Positions 19,201 through 31,075 of a stretch of DNA of 64,000 nucleotides are shown here, piece by piece. The notes below the pieces were generated by a model. It ran no database searches. It was not told the DNA's origin and saw only the letters and a list, made by a program, of their open reading frames with translations. Both the position numbers and the translations under genes were made by a program. The number at the start of each line of letters is the position of its first letter. Position 1 is the first letter of the stretch. The stretch comes from Desmodesmus armatus (Eukaryota; Chlorophyta; Chlorophyceae; Sphaeropleales; Scenedesmaceae), in NCBI GenBank assembly GCA_007449985.2, contig VIIQ02000163.1, forward strand, positions 164,909 to 228,908, read 5' to 3'.

Positions 19201-19868
19201 TTGCACAGCTACGGCAGCAGGAAGGGCGGCAGGCCTTGACGCCACAGTATTCGATCATTGCTCAAATGTGTGTCCATACTTGAAGTTGATGATGGTTCAG
19301 TTGCTTCATCATTGGGGTGATCAAACAGCTGCTGCTGTGCTTGACGGCACAAGCAGGCACAGCTGAGGTGGGTCAATGCCATGGCTACTGAACCCCACAC
19401 CCCACAACCAGATAAGCGCCCCATGCCCTGCCATCTGCACCTGCAGCTGCTGTAGCTTCTCACGAAGAGTCGCATTCTCTGCATTGGCTTGCTCTGCTTC
19501 CTGCTGCAGTAGATCTATTCGCTCCTCCAGGCGGCGAATGTGAGCCTTGTCAGCCTTGGCGGCATTGCACAGCAGCTGCAGACAACATGGCAAATATTTT
19601 TTGAGCATAATTGTGCATGTCATGCAGATTTTCAGCTGCATCGTGCTGCTGCCAGGATGTAAACGAATGAAGGGACGTCTGCAGCTGCTGGTGTGGGTAG
19701 GACCGAGCTTGGCCCACGATGTTGCGCCCACATTGTTGCTTTGAGTGCACAGGAAGTAGCAGTACAACTGACCCTTGGAACAAGTATGACTCGTGTGCAA
19801 CCGACCTCGAATGCAATGTAGATATCGTCTGAGCTGGAGCTGTGGCTGGTGCTGGCCACTCTGATTTT
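15391..19868 (-). CDS. Tandem coiled-coil family, copy 3 (polyQ form; first exon not resolved)
   Basis: Function is not recognised. The exons are 19868-19806, 19575-19441, 18995-18775, 17713-17418 and 16886-15391, with phases 0/0/2/1 that agree at every junction. They give 736 residues from the first listed exon. The first exon ends SSDDIYIAFE, aligning with PEDLSVAFK in copy 1. The 135-bp exon begins LLCNAAKADKA. The 221-bp exon is a coiled coil (LQQKLSQKGFELVVQQHEV). The next contains KLSQQLEACQGLLA followed by Gly/Ala/Pro-rich sequence. The last exon has two long polyQ tracts of about 30 and 25 Q, Ser-rich and basic SR-like stretches, and ends DYRKFLMESLGSITD. This is the longest last exon of the family (498 codons). 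The (ACAGT)n/(TACTG)n arrays at 17838 and 18366 sit in its third intron. Confidence 0.66.
15978..16290 (-). repeat. (CAG)n tracts coding polyQ in copy 3
   Basis: Two long CTG tracts on the plus strand (about 15978-16062 and 16150-16290) are in the reading frame that gives glutamine on the coding strand. They are broken by CGG/CAA-type codons (Arg, Glu, His). Phase agreement with the upstream exons supports translation as Q, not L or A. Confidence 0.85.
17838..18000. repeat. (ACAGT)n array, about 33 units
   Basis: A pure pentamer array, preceded at 17725-17837 by three imperfect units of the form CAGTACTCAGCATG. Unlike the arrays at 1766 and 18366, it has no dispersed core next to it. It lies in an intron of copy 3. 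Confidence 0.97.
18292..18365 (-). repeat. Dispersed core element, minus orientation
   Basis: On the minus strand the order is pentamers, then AAAACAGTACAC, then CCCAAACCCCAGCACTACCC and AGCGAGCCAAGGG. This is the core in reverse orientation, with the pentamer array again on its left side. It shows that array and core move or arise together. Confidence 0.8.
18366..18710. repeat. (TACTG)n array, about 69 units
   Basis: A perfect 345-bp pentamer array, the reverse complement of the array at 1766, abutting a minus-strand core element. It creates an artificial open frame of over 200 codons that should not be annotated as protein. Confidence 0.97.
19080..19120 (-). repeat. Partial duplicate of exon 5' edge plus acceptor (copy 3)
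   Basis: On the minus strand CTCAG is followed by frame GAIAKEDEAFT. This parallels the acceptor and first residues GVLAKKDEDFT of the 18995-18775 exon. It lies upstream of that exon in the preceding intron, separated from it by a short (GCA)n run. Confidence 0.75.
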
Positions 19869-22800
19869 CTGCTGCCCATTCCTGCAAGGATAAAACACCA
19901 CTCGTCAGCCACAACCCAGGGCTGCCCTGATCAATAACAATTACATCAGTTGCATAGAATAAAAAAATAGGAGAGAGCCTGTCTGAGCTGCCCTCATACA
20001 GCAAGCACATTGAGCCATTGGTGTTCCTGCTGCTTTGCTGCTGCTGCTCCTGCTGCTGCTGTTGCTGCTGCTTATGACACCGCCGTGCATGACAGTGGAT
20101 TCGAACACGGATACGTGCCTTTGTGGATCCATGCGTGAAGGCGCAAGCAGCGCATCGACGACCGCTAGTAGTGCTATATCTGCCGATACATGGTCCGATA
20201 GTTGGTGGTGATGTCACTGCTGTTTAGCGCTAGTGCCACGTGTGACGTAGTGAATCGAGTACTCATTTCTTTAGCACTGGTTTTCAGTGTGGTATCCCAG
20301 TCGTGTGGCATCTCTTGTACTATTGCGGAACACGTCTGGACACCTTATAGAAACGAAACACTACACCAAACGTGGATATTCAAACGTTGCCAAGCAAATT
20401 TTTCATCCGAACACCCGTTTGTCTTCCAGAATGTCACCACCACATATTAGTAATTTGTTCAGAGCGGCGCCGAATTACTCTGTGAGCACTTGCAACAACG
20501 CGTCTGGTTTAATCTTATCAGTTCTGTTCATGACAGGCGTGCAGTTTACGTTTGTGGGCTGAGACGCCTACTGAGGCGCCGGTGCATGATGTACAAGTGG
20601 CCATGAATGGGCATGGACGTGGGCCATCACTGCACCATTCAGCCCATTTGTGAGCAGATTTTGCAAATTGGATGCGCCATAAGTCATGTCCCTGCAAGTA
20701 GACGCATATAGGCACATGCATCCCCTTGGAACCACCAGACCTTGGCTTTCCTGCACACTGCACACTCACAGCTGCATGTATATCAGCAGGGCCATCATGT
20801 CACCAGCCCAACAAAGGAAAACCATGCGCACCCTGCAAGAGCTTTGCATGGTCAGAACTTGGAGCTTCAAGCAGCCGCATCCAAAGAGACTTCAGGAAGC
20901 AGGCAACTGAGTGACGATCATTGTCCTCAACTTCAACAATCAACACCCGGCCCAGCTTGCTCAATCATTGGTGGCCGGGCATGGTGCTTGGTGTGTGCCC
21001 GCCCCTCCAACACCACAAGACCCCACAGGGGCATGCGCACAGTGCCTGCAGTTGGAGAGGCTGGGTATAGCAGGGCATACACACCACGACCTATCAAACT
21101 GCAACACGCAATACTTATCACTGCCAGTCTGTGACACACAACAGATACACATCAACACACTGCGTCAAATTGTATCTCGTAGGCAGGGGCAGACGCAAAT
21201 ATGACACTCAGCATAAGACACATCACTGCCAGTCTGAGACTGTCTGAGACAGACGTCGCACACGCCCAGTGCTCCAGTGTTCAATGCTCCGGGTGCAGAA
21301 AATGCTGGATGGACAGACAGGCCCGGCCTGCAGCGGCTGCACAGCACCTTCACGACGCACTGCGCACCGTGGATGAGAGGCTCTGAAATATAAGCCAGGC
21401 AGAGCCCCCTCCCCAACTTGTATTGAGTCAGCCAATACATGTATCCCTACTGATACCACACGAGTAAGGGTGATCTGCCATCAAACACCTACGGCAATCG
21501 CTTGCTCGGCTAGTATCACATGTAAGGTGCTCAGGGTCGCACTTCAGGGGGCCCCATATGATGTGTGGTGGCATATCTGAGTCTACGGTGCCTGCCCGGC
21601 AGGCTGCTGAGCAGCATTGCTGCTGTTGCAGCACTGCAATGACCAGCTGGTCGCACTACGCCCCAGTCAACAACACAACGGCCAATGCTTAGTTAGTGCC
21701 ACAGCATGTGCTCGGTCTGCAGACACAACGTGCGACCCATGATGTGCTCCGCCCGCCCATTTGTTGGGTCAGTTGACAGTGACGAGAAAAAGTGACACAA
21801 GCAAACATACCAACAACAGGCCCGTTATGGTCTTCCAAACCAAGCCTTCACACATGCTACCTACAGCAGCAGCACTTGCATAAGTGCAGCTGCATTACCC
21901 TGTGACACAGTGCTGTAGTGCTAAGTCATAGCTGCAAGTGTAAGAAGGATTGACAACAGCCACGTGGCAGAAAGTAGAGGAGTTGAACAGTCGAGCCTCT
22001 GAATGCAACACACTTGTATAGTGTGGGGGACCACAATGTCACCCACAATATGCTTGAAACAGGGCTGGAACAGCTTCGAGACCGCTGCCAAAACAAACTC
22101 AGCGTCAGCCACACCACCGTGGTGGCTTAGTAAACTCAAGCCTGAAGGCTCAGCGTGAGGTGCCAAAAAGTTTGTGCACTGCATTCTGGTGTACAGTATC
22201 CAGAAGAAATCAACAACTCGCCAGTGACGACGGTGCTCTTTGCCGCAAAGAGTGTGCGGCACACCATCAACAGTCTTGCTGGAATGTATCGTCAAGTATA
22301 GGGTCCTCCAGGACGCATCTGGGGCCGTGCAAGGGGACGGCGGCAACCGCAAAGGATAACCTGTTGCCTACAGCTTGCTGAGTGCATGTCTAATCCGGCT
22401 GGTAGCCGGCAGGGGACTTGGCTGCTTACAACAATCTGCATGAGGGTGCTTTCCACCCAGCCACTGATCGCTCCTCCCAGCAACAGCTGAGAACATAACT
22501 GTCAAGGCTGCAAACAGCAGCACATGCCGCAAACGCAACGCTTCCCCAGTTTGTCATGTTGTTTGCACAGACACCCCCTCCACATACATTTGCCCAGGAT
22601 GCGAGCATAGCTCACCCCATCGACACCGTAAGGTATACAGGACAAGGAGACACCGTGCATACAGCCCATCTCTATTCGTCCCAAGAACACAACTTGCACC
22701 GGGCAGACTGGGAGCATGAAAGGTATTGCTGGTGTACATCAACAGTATAACATGCAGCACAAAGCTGAGGCGTAACATTGCGACACATTAAGGACACACA

Positions 22801-23215
22801 TAAGTTTGTATTGCAACACAGACATATCGGCACAATGCTGCTGCACCATTATGCAACCACCATAATGATAAATAGGTATGACAGCTGCTGCTGATCCCCT
22901 CCCCAAAGCAATGCTCAACGAGCTGCCAGCTCATGTCCGACCATGCAGTAGTGCATGGCTGTCCCGACAGCATCTGGCCAGTGTGGCAACCACATTCGAC
23001 TCGCTCTGTGCCACCAGCGCCCCAGGTTTCAAACCGTTCTTGAGACAACCACAGCAAATACTCGCAGGTGGCATATCCTGACACAAACACATCCGCGCAC
23101 GCCCCCTGCCACCTCAAACGGCAACAGCTCACCACAAAGCTACCGCCAGCCCATGGGGCATTGCACGCAAGGACTACACAAACATTCCACCCGGCGGTTG
23201 TGTAAGCCATACACT
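19869..23215. other. Between coiled-coil copies 3 and 2, no gene recognised
   Basis: It should hold the 5' end of copy 3 and the 3' UTR of copy 2. A (CTG)n run lies at 20032-20072. The minus-strand frame at 21921-22352 contains a reasonably protein-like patch (GGVADAEFVLAAVSKLFQ) but has no matching exons or known motif. Nothing else could be supported. Confidence 0.45.
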
Positions 23216-23869
23216 TCACTGGTAATACTTCCTGTAAACCTGTGGGGATTCACGGTTGTACATAACCCCAGAAGATGGCAGTTGCCGCGCGTCGGCTGTA
23301 GCCTTTGCCCCTGCGCTGCTGCTCGCAGTACTCGCCCTGCCAGAGCTATTTGGACTAAACACATGGCTCGAGCACTCACTCTGCCGGCCCCTGCTGCTGC
23401 AGTTGCTGCTGCCACCAAAGCTTCCTGCAAGCTGCACCCGTCGAGAGGCAGGCATGAACCCCCTGCCGACACCGGCATGTGGTGCGCTGTTACTGAACTG
23501 CGGTGTTAGCCGCTGGGTCGAAGACTGGGCTTGCTGTTGGTGCTTCAGGAAGGGGTTGCACTGGGACAGCAGCTGCTGATACTTAGTGACAGCGGCTTTT
23601 GGCACGGACGGCCGTGCTGGCTGCATGTCTCTGCTGCTGCTGTTGTGCTCAGGATCAAGTGCTGTCGCTGTTGATGATGCAGCAGGAAGTTGTACGGCTG
23701 CTGCGGCTGCTCTGGCTGCACCTCCTGCTGCTGTTGCTGCTGTTCGCACGTGCGGCTGTGGGGGCGCCAGTTGCACTTTGCTGTCTGAGGTGTCAGCAGC
23801 AGCCGCTGCCCCTCCCCAAAGCCTCCGTGTGCGGGCCGCCGCTGCTGCTCCTGTTGCTGTTGCTGTTGC

Positions 23870-23946
<77 letters not shown>

Positions 23947-26352
23947 GGTCTGCTGCTGCGCTGCAGGCAGGAGTGCCTATCGGACCCCGTAGTGCACGAG
24001 CGACAAGCATGCAGTTAGCACCTGTGCAGCATATAACATAACAGTGCATGCATATTGTTGGTGAGTGCGTCCCTCACACCTAGTTAGTCACATGAGGGTA
24101 CACGCGCGCATTCATGCCGCTCTCCAAGCTTGAATATGTTTGAGGATCCAGAAGGACACTCCCCATCGGTATGAAATAGAGAGAGCTATGATCAAGGAAA
24201 CACACTCTCAGCAACGACAGGCATAGCTGGTGTGCACCAGCCAAGCACATGGCTTGTGGCACTCAGCTTCTGCCTCAAAGCGCCACGCTAGTAGTCCCTT
24301 CCATGCATGTGAGAATTGTGCATACATGTCCAAGTTCACTGCTCAGCGATGGCCCATGCGGCATCACCCACCGGTATCAAAGCATGCGGGTGGCATAAGG
24401 TCGCCGCCATTTGCTCACCTGGCTTTCTCTGCTCTGGCTCATGTGCATTTCCACGGACCCGGCAGCTGCTGCTGTCCGCTGCACTCGCTGCTTTGGTTAC
24501 TGCTCCTGCTGCTCCCTGCAGCATCCCTTCGTCAGGGCTGAACAAAGGGTTTCCAAAGCTGGTCTCCATTTTCAGTGGGTTGAGGCGTGTGCAGGAGACA
24601 GGAATGGCTGGGTGTATTTTCATGGACAGCAGAGATGCCAGCTGCTGACCCATCTTGACATGAGCACCAAGAGCCTCCCTGCAGGCATGTGAAGCAGCAG
24701 CAGCACCAGCAGCACCAGCAGCAGCACCAGCAGCACAGTGAGATCCACCAGCTGCTATGTTCATGCAGAACACAGCATGCAAGCAACGTGAGCTGCACTC
24801 AAACTGACGCCGCATGCACTCTAGATCTACATGTCGGCTGCGCGCGCGTTTCAAAACACTCCGGTATGTCTGGACGTGTCAGCATTGCAGCAGGTTTCTG
24901 TAACCACTAGTGACCAAGGTACACAGGGCTGCCTGCGAACCCACCGAATCGCTGCGGCAGACTCCTCTGCTCGCCTGGCTCTGTCCTCTGCATCCGCCAG
25001 CTGCTGCTGCAGCCGCTGCACCTCCTGCTGCCTTAGTGCAGCCTCCATGCTGCGCTGGTTCAGCTTCTGCTGCAGCTTTGCAGCCTGAGCCTGGTGGTGC
25101 TCTGCTTGCTGCATCACCTGCAGCATAAGGTCTTCATCCACCTTGTGCTGTTCGCTCTGCATGTTGGCAGCAAGGACGTAGTGTCACCAGAAGTGGCGCC
25201 CCGCATTCCAGGGAACTGGACTGACTTGTGTGTGGCCAGCCGTTGGCGGTGCGCCCATTCCATAGTCACATGCAGAACACGTTGCCAACTGGCCGCTTTG
25301 AAGAGAGTTGATTATGCAAGCCTAGCAACTATGCCATGGCCTTAGTTTGGCTTTCTTATGGTGGGATGCTCAGCGGTGTCACATACTTACATATCCCCCC
25401 CCCCCTGTGATTCATGGTCTACTGCATGATCACCTGGCAGATCTTGCTGTCCTATAACTGTCTGTGTCACACAGTGCAAGCTGTACCGTGTTGACACTGG
25501 GACATACCTCTTGCCATACGGTATGTTGTGATGGCTAAAAGCTGCAAAAATTTGCCATACTGAACACATCAGCTATACATTGTTATATGTTTCTGAGACA
25601 TACCTCTGCTTTGTGGAGCTTCTCTCGTAGCTCCTGGCACTCCTGCTCTGCTGTGTCGGCTCGGTGGCTGAGCCTGGCAACCTCCACTTCCAGCTGCTGC
25701 AGCCTTGCCTTGTCAGCTTTGGCAGCATTGCACAGCACCTGCATGTGCATGAGGCGTATGCATACGCTCTACAGTTTAGCTAGGGTTGAGGGCTAGAGCC
25801 TTAACCCTAAACATGCAGGATAGTGGCTATGTGGGGAGAGCTGGTGCCAGCAGCTGGAGAAAGTGCCAAGGCAAGCATAACCCCTGCAATTGTTCTGCTC
25901 AAAGAACTTCAGCAGGTGGAGCTGTGATACAGGTGGTCTGCCTGACATCTTGCTTCTGTGCTGATCTGTGGATTCCTCAGCCTGGAAGCTGTGACTTGAG
26001 ATTACATCAACGGAAAGTTGCATGATTTCAGTCCTGAAAAACTGCAGTGCCTATCATGCATTCGTGACATACCATTGAGCCTGGCAGCTACCAATACTTT
26101 TTTTTAAAGGAGGGAAGGGGAGATGGAACTGCCGCTGCATATGCTGCCACTGTGCTGTCATTCCCTCATTACTGGATACTTTCACCACATAGTGGTACTC
26201 TCCAGACCTAGTTAACTGCCGAAGCCGAAGCTTGGTATCACCAATACTGCTTCACATCCTGCACGACAGCCACCCACCTTGAATGCTATGGCAAGGTCGT
26301 CTGGTATGTCTGCGACTGCTTTGAGGTACTCAGGAGTTGGCCTTGTAAGCTG
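23216..26352 (-). CDS. Tandem coiled-coil family, copy 2 (first exon not resolved)
   Basis: Function is not recognised. The exons are 26352-26278, 25738-25604, 25156-24945, 24678-24419 and 24021-23216. Phases 0/0/2/1 match copies 1 and 3 and give 495 residues from the first listed exon. The first exon ends IPDDLAIAFK. The 135-bp exon begins VLCNAAKADKARLQQLEVEV, almost the same as copy 1. The 212-bp exon is a strong coiled coil (QQKLNQRSMEAALRQQEVQR). The next reads REALGAHVKMGQQLASLL and later NPLFSPDE. The last exon has a poly-Ala/Thr stretch read from CAG/CAA-type DNA, then VTKYQQLLSQ, HVFSPNS, and ends SPQVYRKYYQ. KYQQLL and FSP are shared with copy 1. The protein is Arg/Ser-rich at the end, with no membrane segment. 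Confidence 0.66.
23850..23945. repeat. (GTT/GCT)n triplet tract in copy 2 last exon
   Basis: The tract mixes CTG and TTG triplets. The frame fixed by the upstream splice phase reads it as Ala/Thr rather than Gln on the minus strand, unlike the polyQ of copies 1 and 3. This suggests a frame change of the repeat during divergence of the family. Confidence 0.6.
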
Positions 26353-29227
26353 CTGCCTACAAAGTCGGGCACTGGAAATGTGTGTAGCAATGGTGTGGAA
26401 AGTGCCCCATTTTTCAAGCTTACTTAGAGGTGCACGTAGGTGCGAAGCTTGATAAGAGTTGATCCAGCCCATTCGAACCTGGAAGCATCCATGCGTGGTG
26501 GATGCAGGGCCTGCAGCTGCTCCTTCCAGCAGTACTAGTACTGCTGCTGCTGCCGCTGCTGCTGCTGCTGCTGTCACCGCCTATCGTCCTTGTCAGCCCA
26601 TCAAGCTGCACATAATGAGTCCACAGTTGTAAAAGGTTGTATTTCGACTTCACTTGAGAAGATCGCACTGTTGTTGCCTTTTTATCACGTTCCCGCCAAA
26701 GTTGCTGTCAGCCAGACCTATGAGCGTGAACAACGACAAAAAGTGCATTGACAGAGTAATTCGACATATTCAGTGATTACTCGTGTTCTGAAATCTGCAT
26801 TCAGCGTCCCCTCCCATCCCTTACGGGTACAAACCCAAGGTCGCTAGTATGCGATGAGCCGAGCCACACTGATAGCCGTGGATCATGAAAAATTTACTAT
26901 CACCTGTACTCCTAGCGACTCAAGTTGTCTGACGTGACTGTTCTGCCTGATCTGGTGATGTCAGTTTGAAGCTGCCAGGTTGCTGATGTCAGGTGTGAGC
27001 TTTGCATGTCCAGGCAATAGGCACTCGCTTAGAACCCGGAAATAGCTTGACATGACATGCAGAATACAGTTTCCATCACCACCAGCTGTTGGTGAGCCAA
27101 GGCAATCCATGCTCATACCTTCGGTTATGGCCCACCAGTTGTCACTTGCAATGCGACACAGCTTCGAGAAAGGCGGGGAGCTCCAACACTCTATGTGCCA
27201 TTTACATCAGCATTATCAATATGCTGACATTTATCAACATTCAACCTTGGCTGCACACCCTCCTGTAGTCTAACAAGTGGGGCTGCAGCCATTTGCTGGC
27301 ATGACAGTAGCAGCCAATCAATGGTGCGTGACTGTCGTACATCCACCAGCAAACATGCACGCATGTGCACAAGATTGTATCTCACGTTGCTGCTGCCAAT
27401 CTGGCCATGAAGCCGGCCATCATGCAACCTTGCAGCATGTAGGGTAACGCTCTTTAGCAGACCTTGGTGCCTCTGTGCCGTTCTGCAGAACCATCGTGCA
27501 ACGGCAAGCACATGGTTGTTGATCAAATGACACAGGTTGACCAAAGGTCTCACAAGCGCTTGCAGTGCAGCGCAAGGGTGTGAATCTGCACGGGCCGATC
27601 AACTGGTTTGTGTGCTGGAAGCACGCCAAAGCCAGCCTAGCAAACTGCTTCCAACAGGCATTGGGTAGCCGATCAAGGCACCAGCACCAGCATTTCCAGC
27701 TGTCACAGGAGTCCTCACTGTGTATGTTGAACTTATACACAAGCACACCAACCTGCCCGACAATGTACTTGGTGGCCGTCTGAAGCACCCTCACAAGCAT
27801 TGCTGCTCAGCCTTCGACAGCTGTGCACAGCTGCTGCATTGAGGTTGCATACAACCTGGTTGTCGCAACCGTCAGATGCTGCCCCCAAGACCTTTGTATG
27901 TGCTACACATGTTGATGAACCTGATGTAAACACCATTGCTGAGCACAACCTAGATGCCATGTGTGCCCATTGCCCTGGTCGGTCCATGGGGGCCCCACCC
28001 AAAAGGAGCAACACCCCAGTCTCCAAGGCAAAGTGCTACCAGGGAACCAGTCCAAACTCCACACATGCCAGCCGCTGCAAAGTTTGCTCCTAAAAGGGCG
28101 GTTGGGTGCGGCAGTAGTACTGCTTGCATCAGCAGAACACAGCACTTGCAGCTCACCGCTTAGAACCCAGGTGATACGGGGGTACTGAAAAACGAACGTG
28201 CTGTGCCTCGCACAAGCATTTTTGAGTAGTGGGTGCGCGATTGTGCAGCAGACACATGTGCAGGCTTTCCATGACAGGAAGCTGTTGTGCAGGCCCATGC
28301 TTGCTGAAACATGTAGCTGTTCAAGAAAGTGTGAGTGCTGAAAGTGTGAGTGCTGAAACACAGGTCCAGCTGACAGAAGCCACTGCTGAAACAGGGAGTG
28401 CCAGGTCCACATACAGCTCGAGGAGTGAGCGGCCAGCAACAGTGCTGACGTCACAAACACAATTCATGTGTACTACACATGTAGGGCCTACACCGGTAGC
28501 AAGGCACGCATTGCCAAAGGATTGCGCACATGACTCTGTCATGCGGCATGAATGACAGCAGCCGCCACACCACTCACACACCCCTGCCCACAGCTCAAAT
28601 CGTGATGTTCGTCAGCCCCTGACCATTGCCAGGCGGGAAGTGGTCAAAGTGCTCAAAAGGAGCTGAGGACACATGCCACACTGTGCGCAGTTGGGAGCAA
28701 AAAACAGTTGTCAAGTCTTCCTGAGCACTTTCTGCAGTGGACCACTTTTGTTGACACAGCCCAAGAAGGACCACCTCTCCAGAACACATATTCAACTCAC
28801 TGCCATGCGGTACCGCACTGCCATTACTGCCACAGGACAACAGTACAGTACACCAATGATACCCATAAGCTTGTTGGGCTTGCGCATAAGAACAACACAA
28901 CCCCACTTGGTGGAAAAGCTCCACCCATTGACGTCCCCAGAAGGACACTAGTTGACAACTACAAGCAAGACCCGGTAGGCTGCCGCTGCAAACAAAAACC
29001 AACCCAGAAAGCTGAGCTTTGGCTGTTGAGCTGTTGTCCCGCTCTAGTGCAGTACTGTTTGCAATATGCCATTGCATACGTAAAGAAACATCACAGTACA
29101 AGTATTGTATGACAGGCTTACCAGCCTAAGGCAAACGGATTGCAGGCATATGTGAGGAGCCACACAGGTACAAGACCCCCTTCTCCCCTCCCAAAAACAA
29201 CAGTACAGGGGATCCCAAACCTCAGCA
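26353..29227. other. Between coiled-coil copies 2 and 1, possible transposon remnant
   Basis: It contains the presumed 5' region of copy 2. A minus-strand frame from 26668 (MRSSQVKSKYNLLQLWTHYV) could be a first exon, but I cannot match its phase with confidence. The right part (28570-29112) is discussed separately as a possible DNA-transposon relic. No intact gene is seen. Confidence 0.4.
28708..29112 (+). mobile_element. Possible degraded transposase (piggyBac-like?)
   Basis: The frame has His/Cys-rich sequence, then DVPRRTLVDNYKQDPVG and, after a W, YAIAYVKKHH. The layout V-D-x-Y(5)G ... W ... A-x-x-x-KKHH recalls the end of piggyBac-type transposases (YN...MGGVD ... NAYILY). The catalytic residues, the N-terminal part and the terminal repeats are not seen. 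This is a weak analogy, not an identification. Confidence 0.2.
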
Positions 29228-29262
29228 CTAGCCAGCGAGCCAAGGGCTCATGAGGGTGCCCC
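29196..29262 (+). repeat. Dispersed core element overlapping copy 1 stop
   Basis: AACAACAGTACAGG is followed by GATCCCAAACCTCAGCACTA and GCCAGCGAGCCAAGGGCTCA. On the minus strand it supplies the last residues (TLMSPWLAG) and the stop codon of the open frame of coiled-coil copy 1. Confidence 0.8.
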
Positions 29263-30159
29263 AACCCCTCACCCCCCTTCCAAAAACAACACACAGAACA
29301 CGAGGCATCACACTATGCAGCCAATGGCCAGGCCTTTGTGGCCCAGAGCAGTGTGTCAGATGCGGGTTGACACACTTATTGCAGTACAACTGCAACACAG
29401 ACAAGCGGTACAACCAGCCAGATGAACAGTAACCCAAGGTGCAAAAAGAAAATTGCACACTGTATACATGCGTAGGACACTGCCCTGCCCAAAGGCAGGG
29501 GATATGCATTACTAATGTTGCTGGAACGAACAGGGACACTGCGGAAGCATTGCCACTATCTCCGTTTGTTTTGTTGCTTGAAGCTGAAATGCGTGAAGGA
29601 TGGTGCGCTTGCTGCTGTTCCGTCGTCCGCTCGCCGTCGGCTCTGGTTCCTCCCGCGCCCTTTTCCTGCTGTTGGCTTCTCCGAGCAGTTACTGGCAGTA
29701 CTAACTCTGCGTGAACTCCTGGGCTGAAGACACGAGGAGATGGTTCGACTGCCTCGCTCGGCTGCCGACTGCTGCCGACGCTGCTGGGCGTGGCGTGCGA
29801 CTCCGCAGCGCCGAGGTCGACGGACGCACCGGTGCTGCTGAAGCGCCGCGACCACCGGAACATCAGCATCCCTGGCCCGCGGTCTTTTTGCTGCTGCTTC
29901 TCTTGCTGGTGCAGCTGCCTCTGCCTCTCTTTCTGCAGCTGCTGATCCACCCTCTCAGTGGCTTTCTGCAGCAGCTGCTGGTATTTCGTCCGCGCGTGTT
30001 GAGCAGGGGAAGCTTGCCTCGACCCACTGCGCCCAGCCCCCCTGGGGTGGCTGTGTGCGCCACGTTCCTCCACCCACTGCGCTGCAAGCTGTGCTGCAGC
30101 CATCAGGATGTGCCGCTGCTGCTCATGTTCCTGCTGCCGTTCCTTCTGCTGCTGTTGCC

Positions 30160-30207
<48 letters not shown>

Positions 30208-31044
30208 GGTGGCGGTGCTGCTGCTGCTGCTGGTGCTGCTGCTGCTCTGCAGCAGCGCCCTCCTTTGCCTCGCCTGAGAACACTGCAGGCTGCAGCTTAC
30301 TGGCATAACCCGGCCCTTGAAGGGTGGCTGGGTGCTGCTTCCACTGCTTTCTGCCAGCACCTGACACAGCACGGGCTCCCAGCCCTGCCTGCTGCTGTTG
30401 TGGGGCTGTGTTGCCGCTTGCTGCCTGCCATGCCTGTTTCTCAGCAGCTGAGGGTTTTTGTGCAGCTGCTGCAGCTGCTCTGTGGGCGTGATGCCCTGCT
30501 GCTGCCTTGGAGAACGGCATCAAGGCTGGCCCTGTATGCACAAGCAGTTGGGGCAGGTGTTGCTGCTCACCATCTTGCACTGAGCACACTGGCCGTTCGG
30601 CATCTCATTCAACGGACCTTGCCGGTTGGCATGTTTCGCACTGAGCAGATGCACCACTCCTTACACTCCTTACAAACACTTAACAGCGCAGCGGCAGGGG
30701 CTCAAACACTGGTTTCATGTACTGTACAGCACTACATTGAACTCAACTAAGCCAAAGTCCTCCTCACCTGAGAACAGCTGAGAGGCCATCTGCTCGTCAG
30801 GAGGCTCAGCAGCTGCACCACCCCCGCCAGCGGGGCCATGGCCGCCCAGGGCACATACTCCCCTGACACCAACGGCCTTGTGCTGCTGACGCTATAGAGC
30901 TGCGACGCAATCGCAGCAGCAGCGGCGGCAGCTGCTGCAGAGTCTGCCTTGCTGTTGACAGCAAGGCGCGCATACTCCCTGGAGAGCAGCGGCAGCCTGA
31001 ATGCTGGGGATCCAGGATCCTGTGCTGACTCACCACCTGCTGCT

Positions 31045-31075
<31 letters not shown>

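Noticed and set aside
20090..20125. tRNA-like GGATTCGAACACGG
   Set aside because: Only three base pairs form around the loop and no matching 5' half was found on the minus strand.
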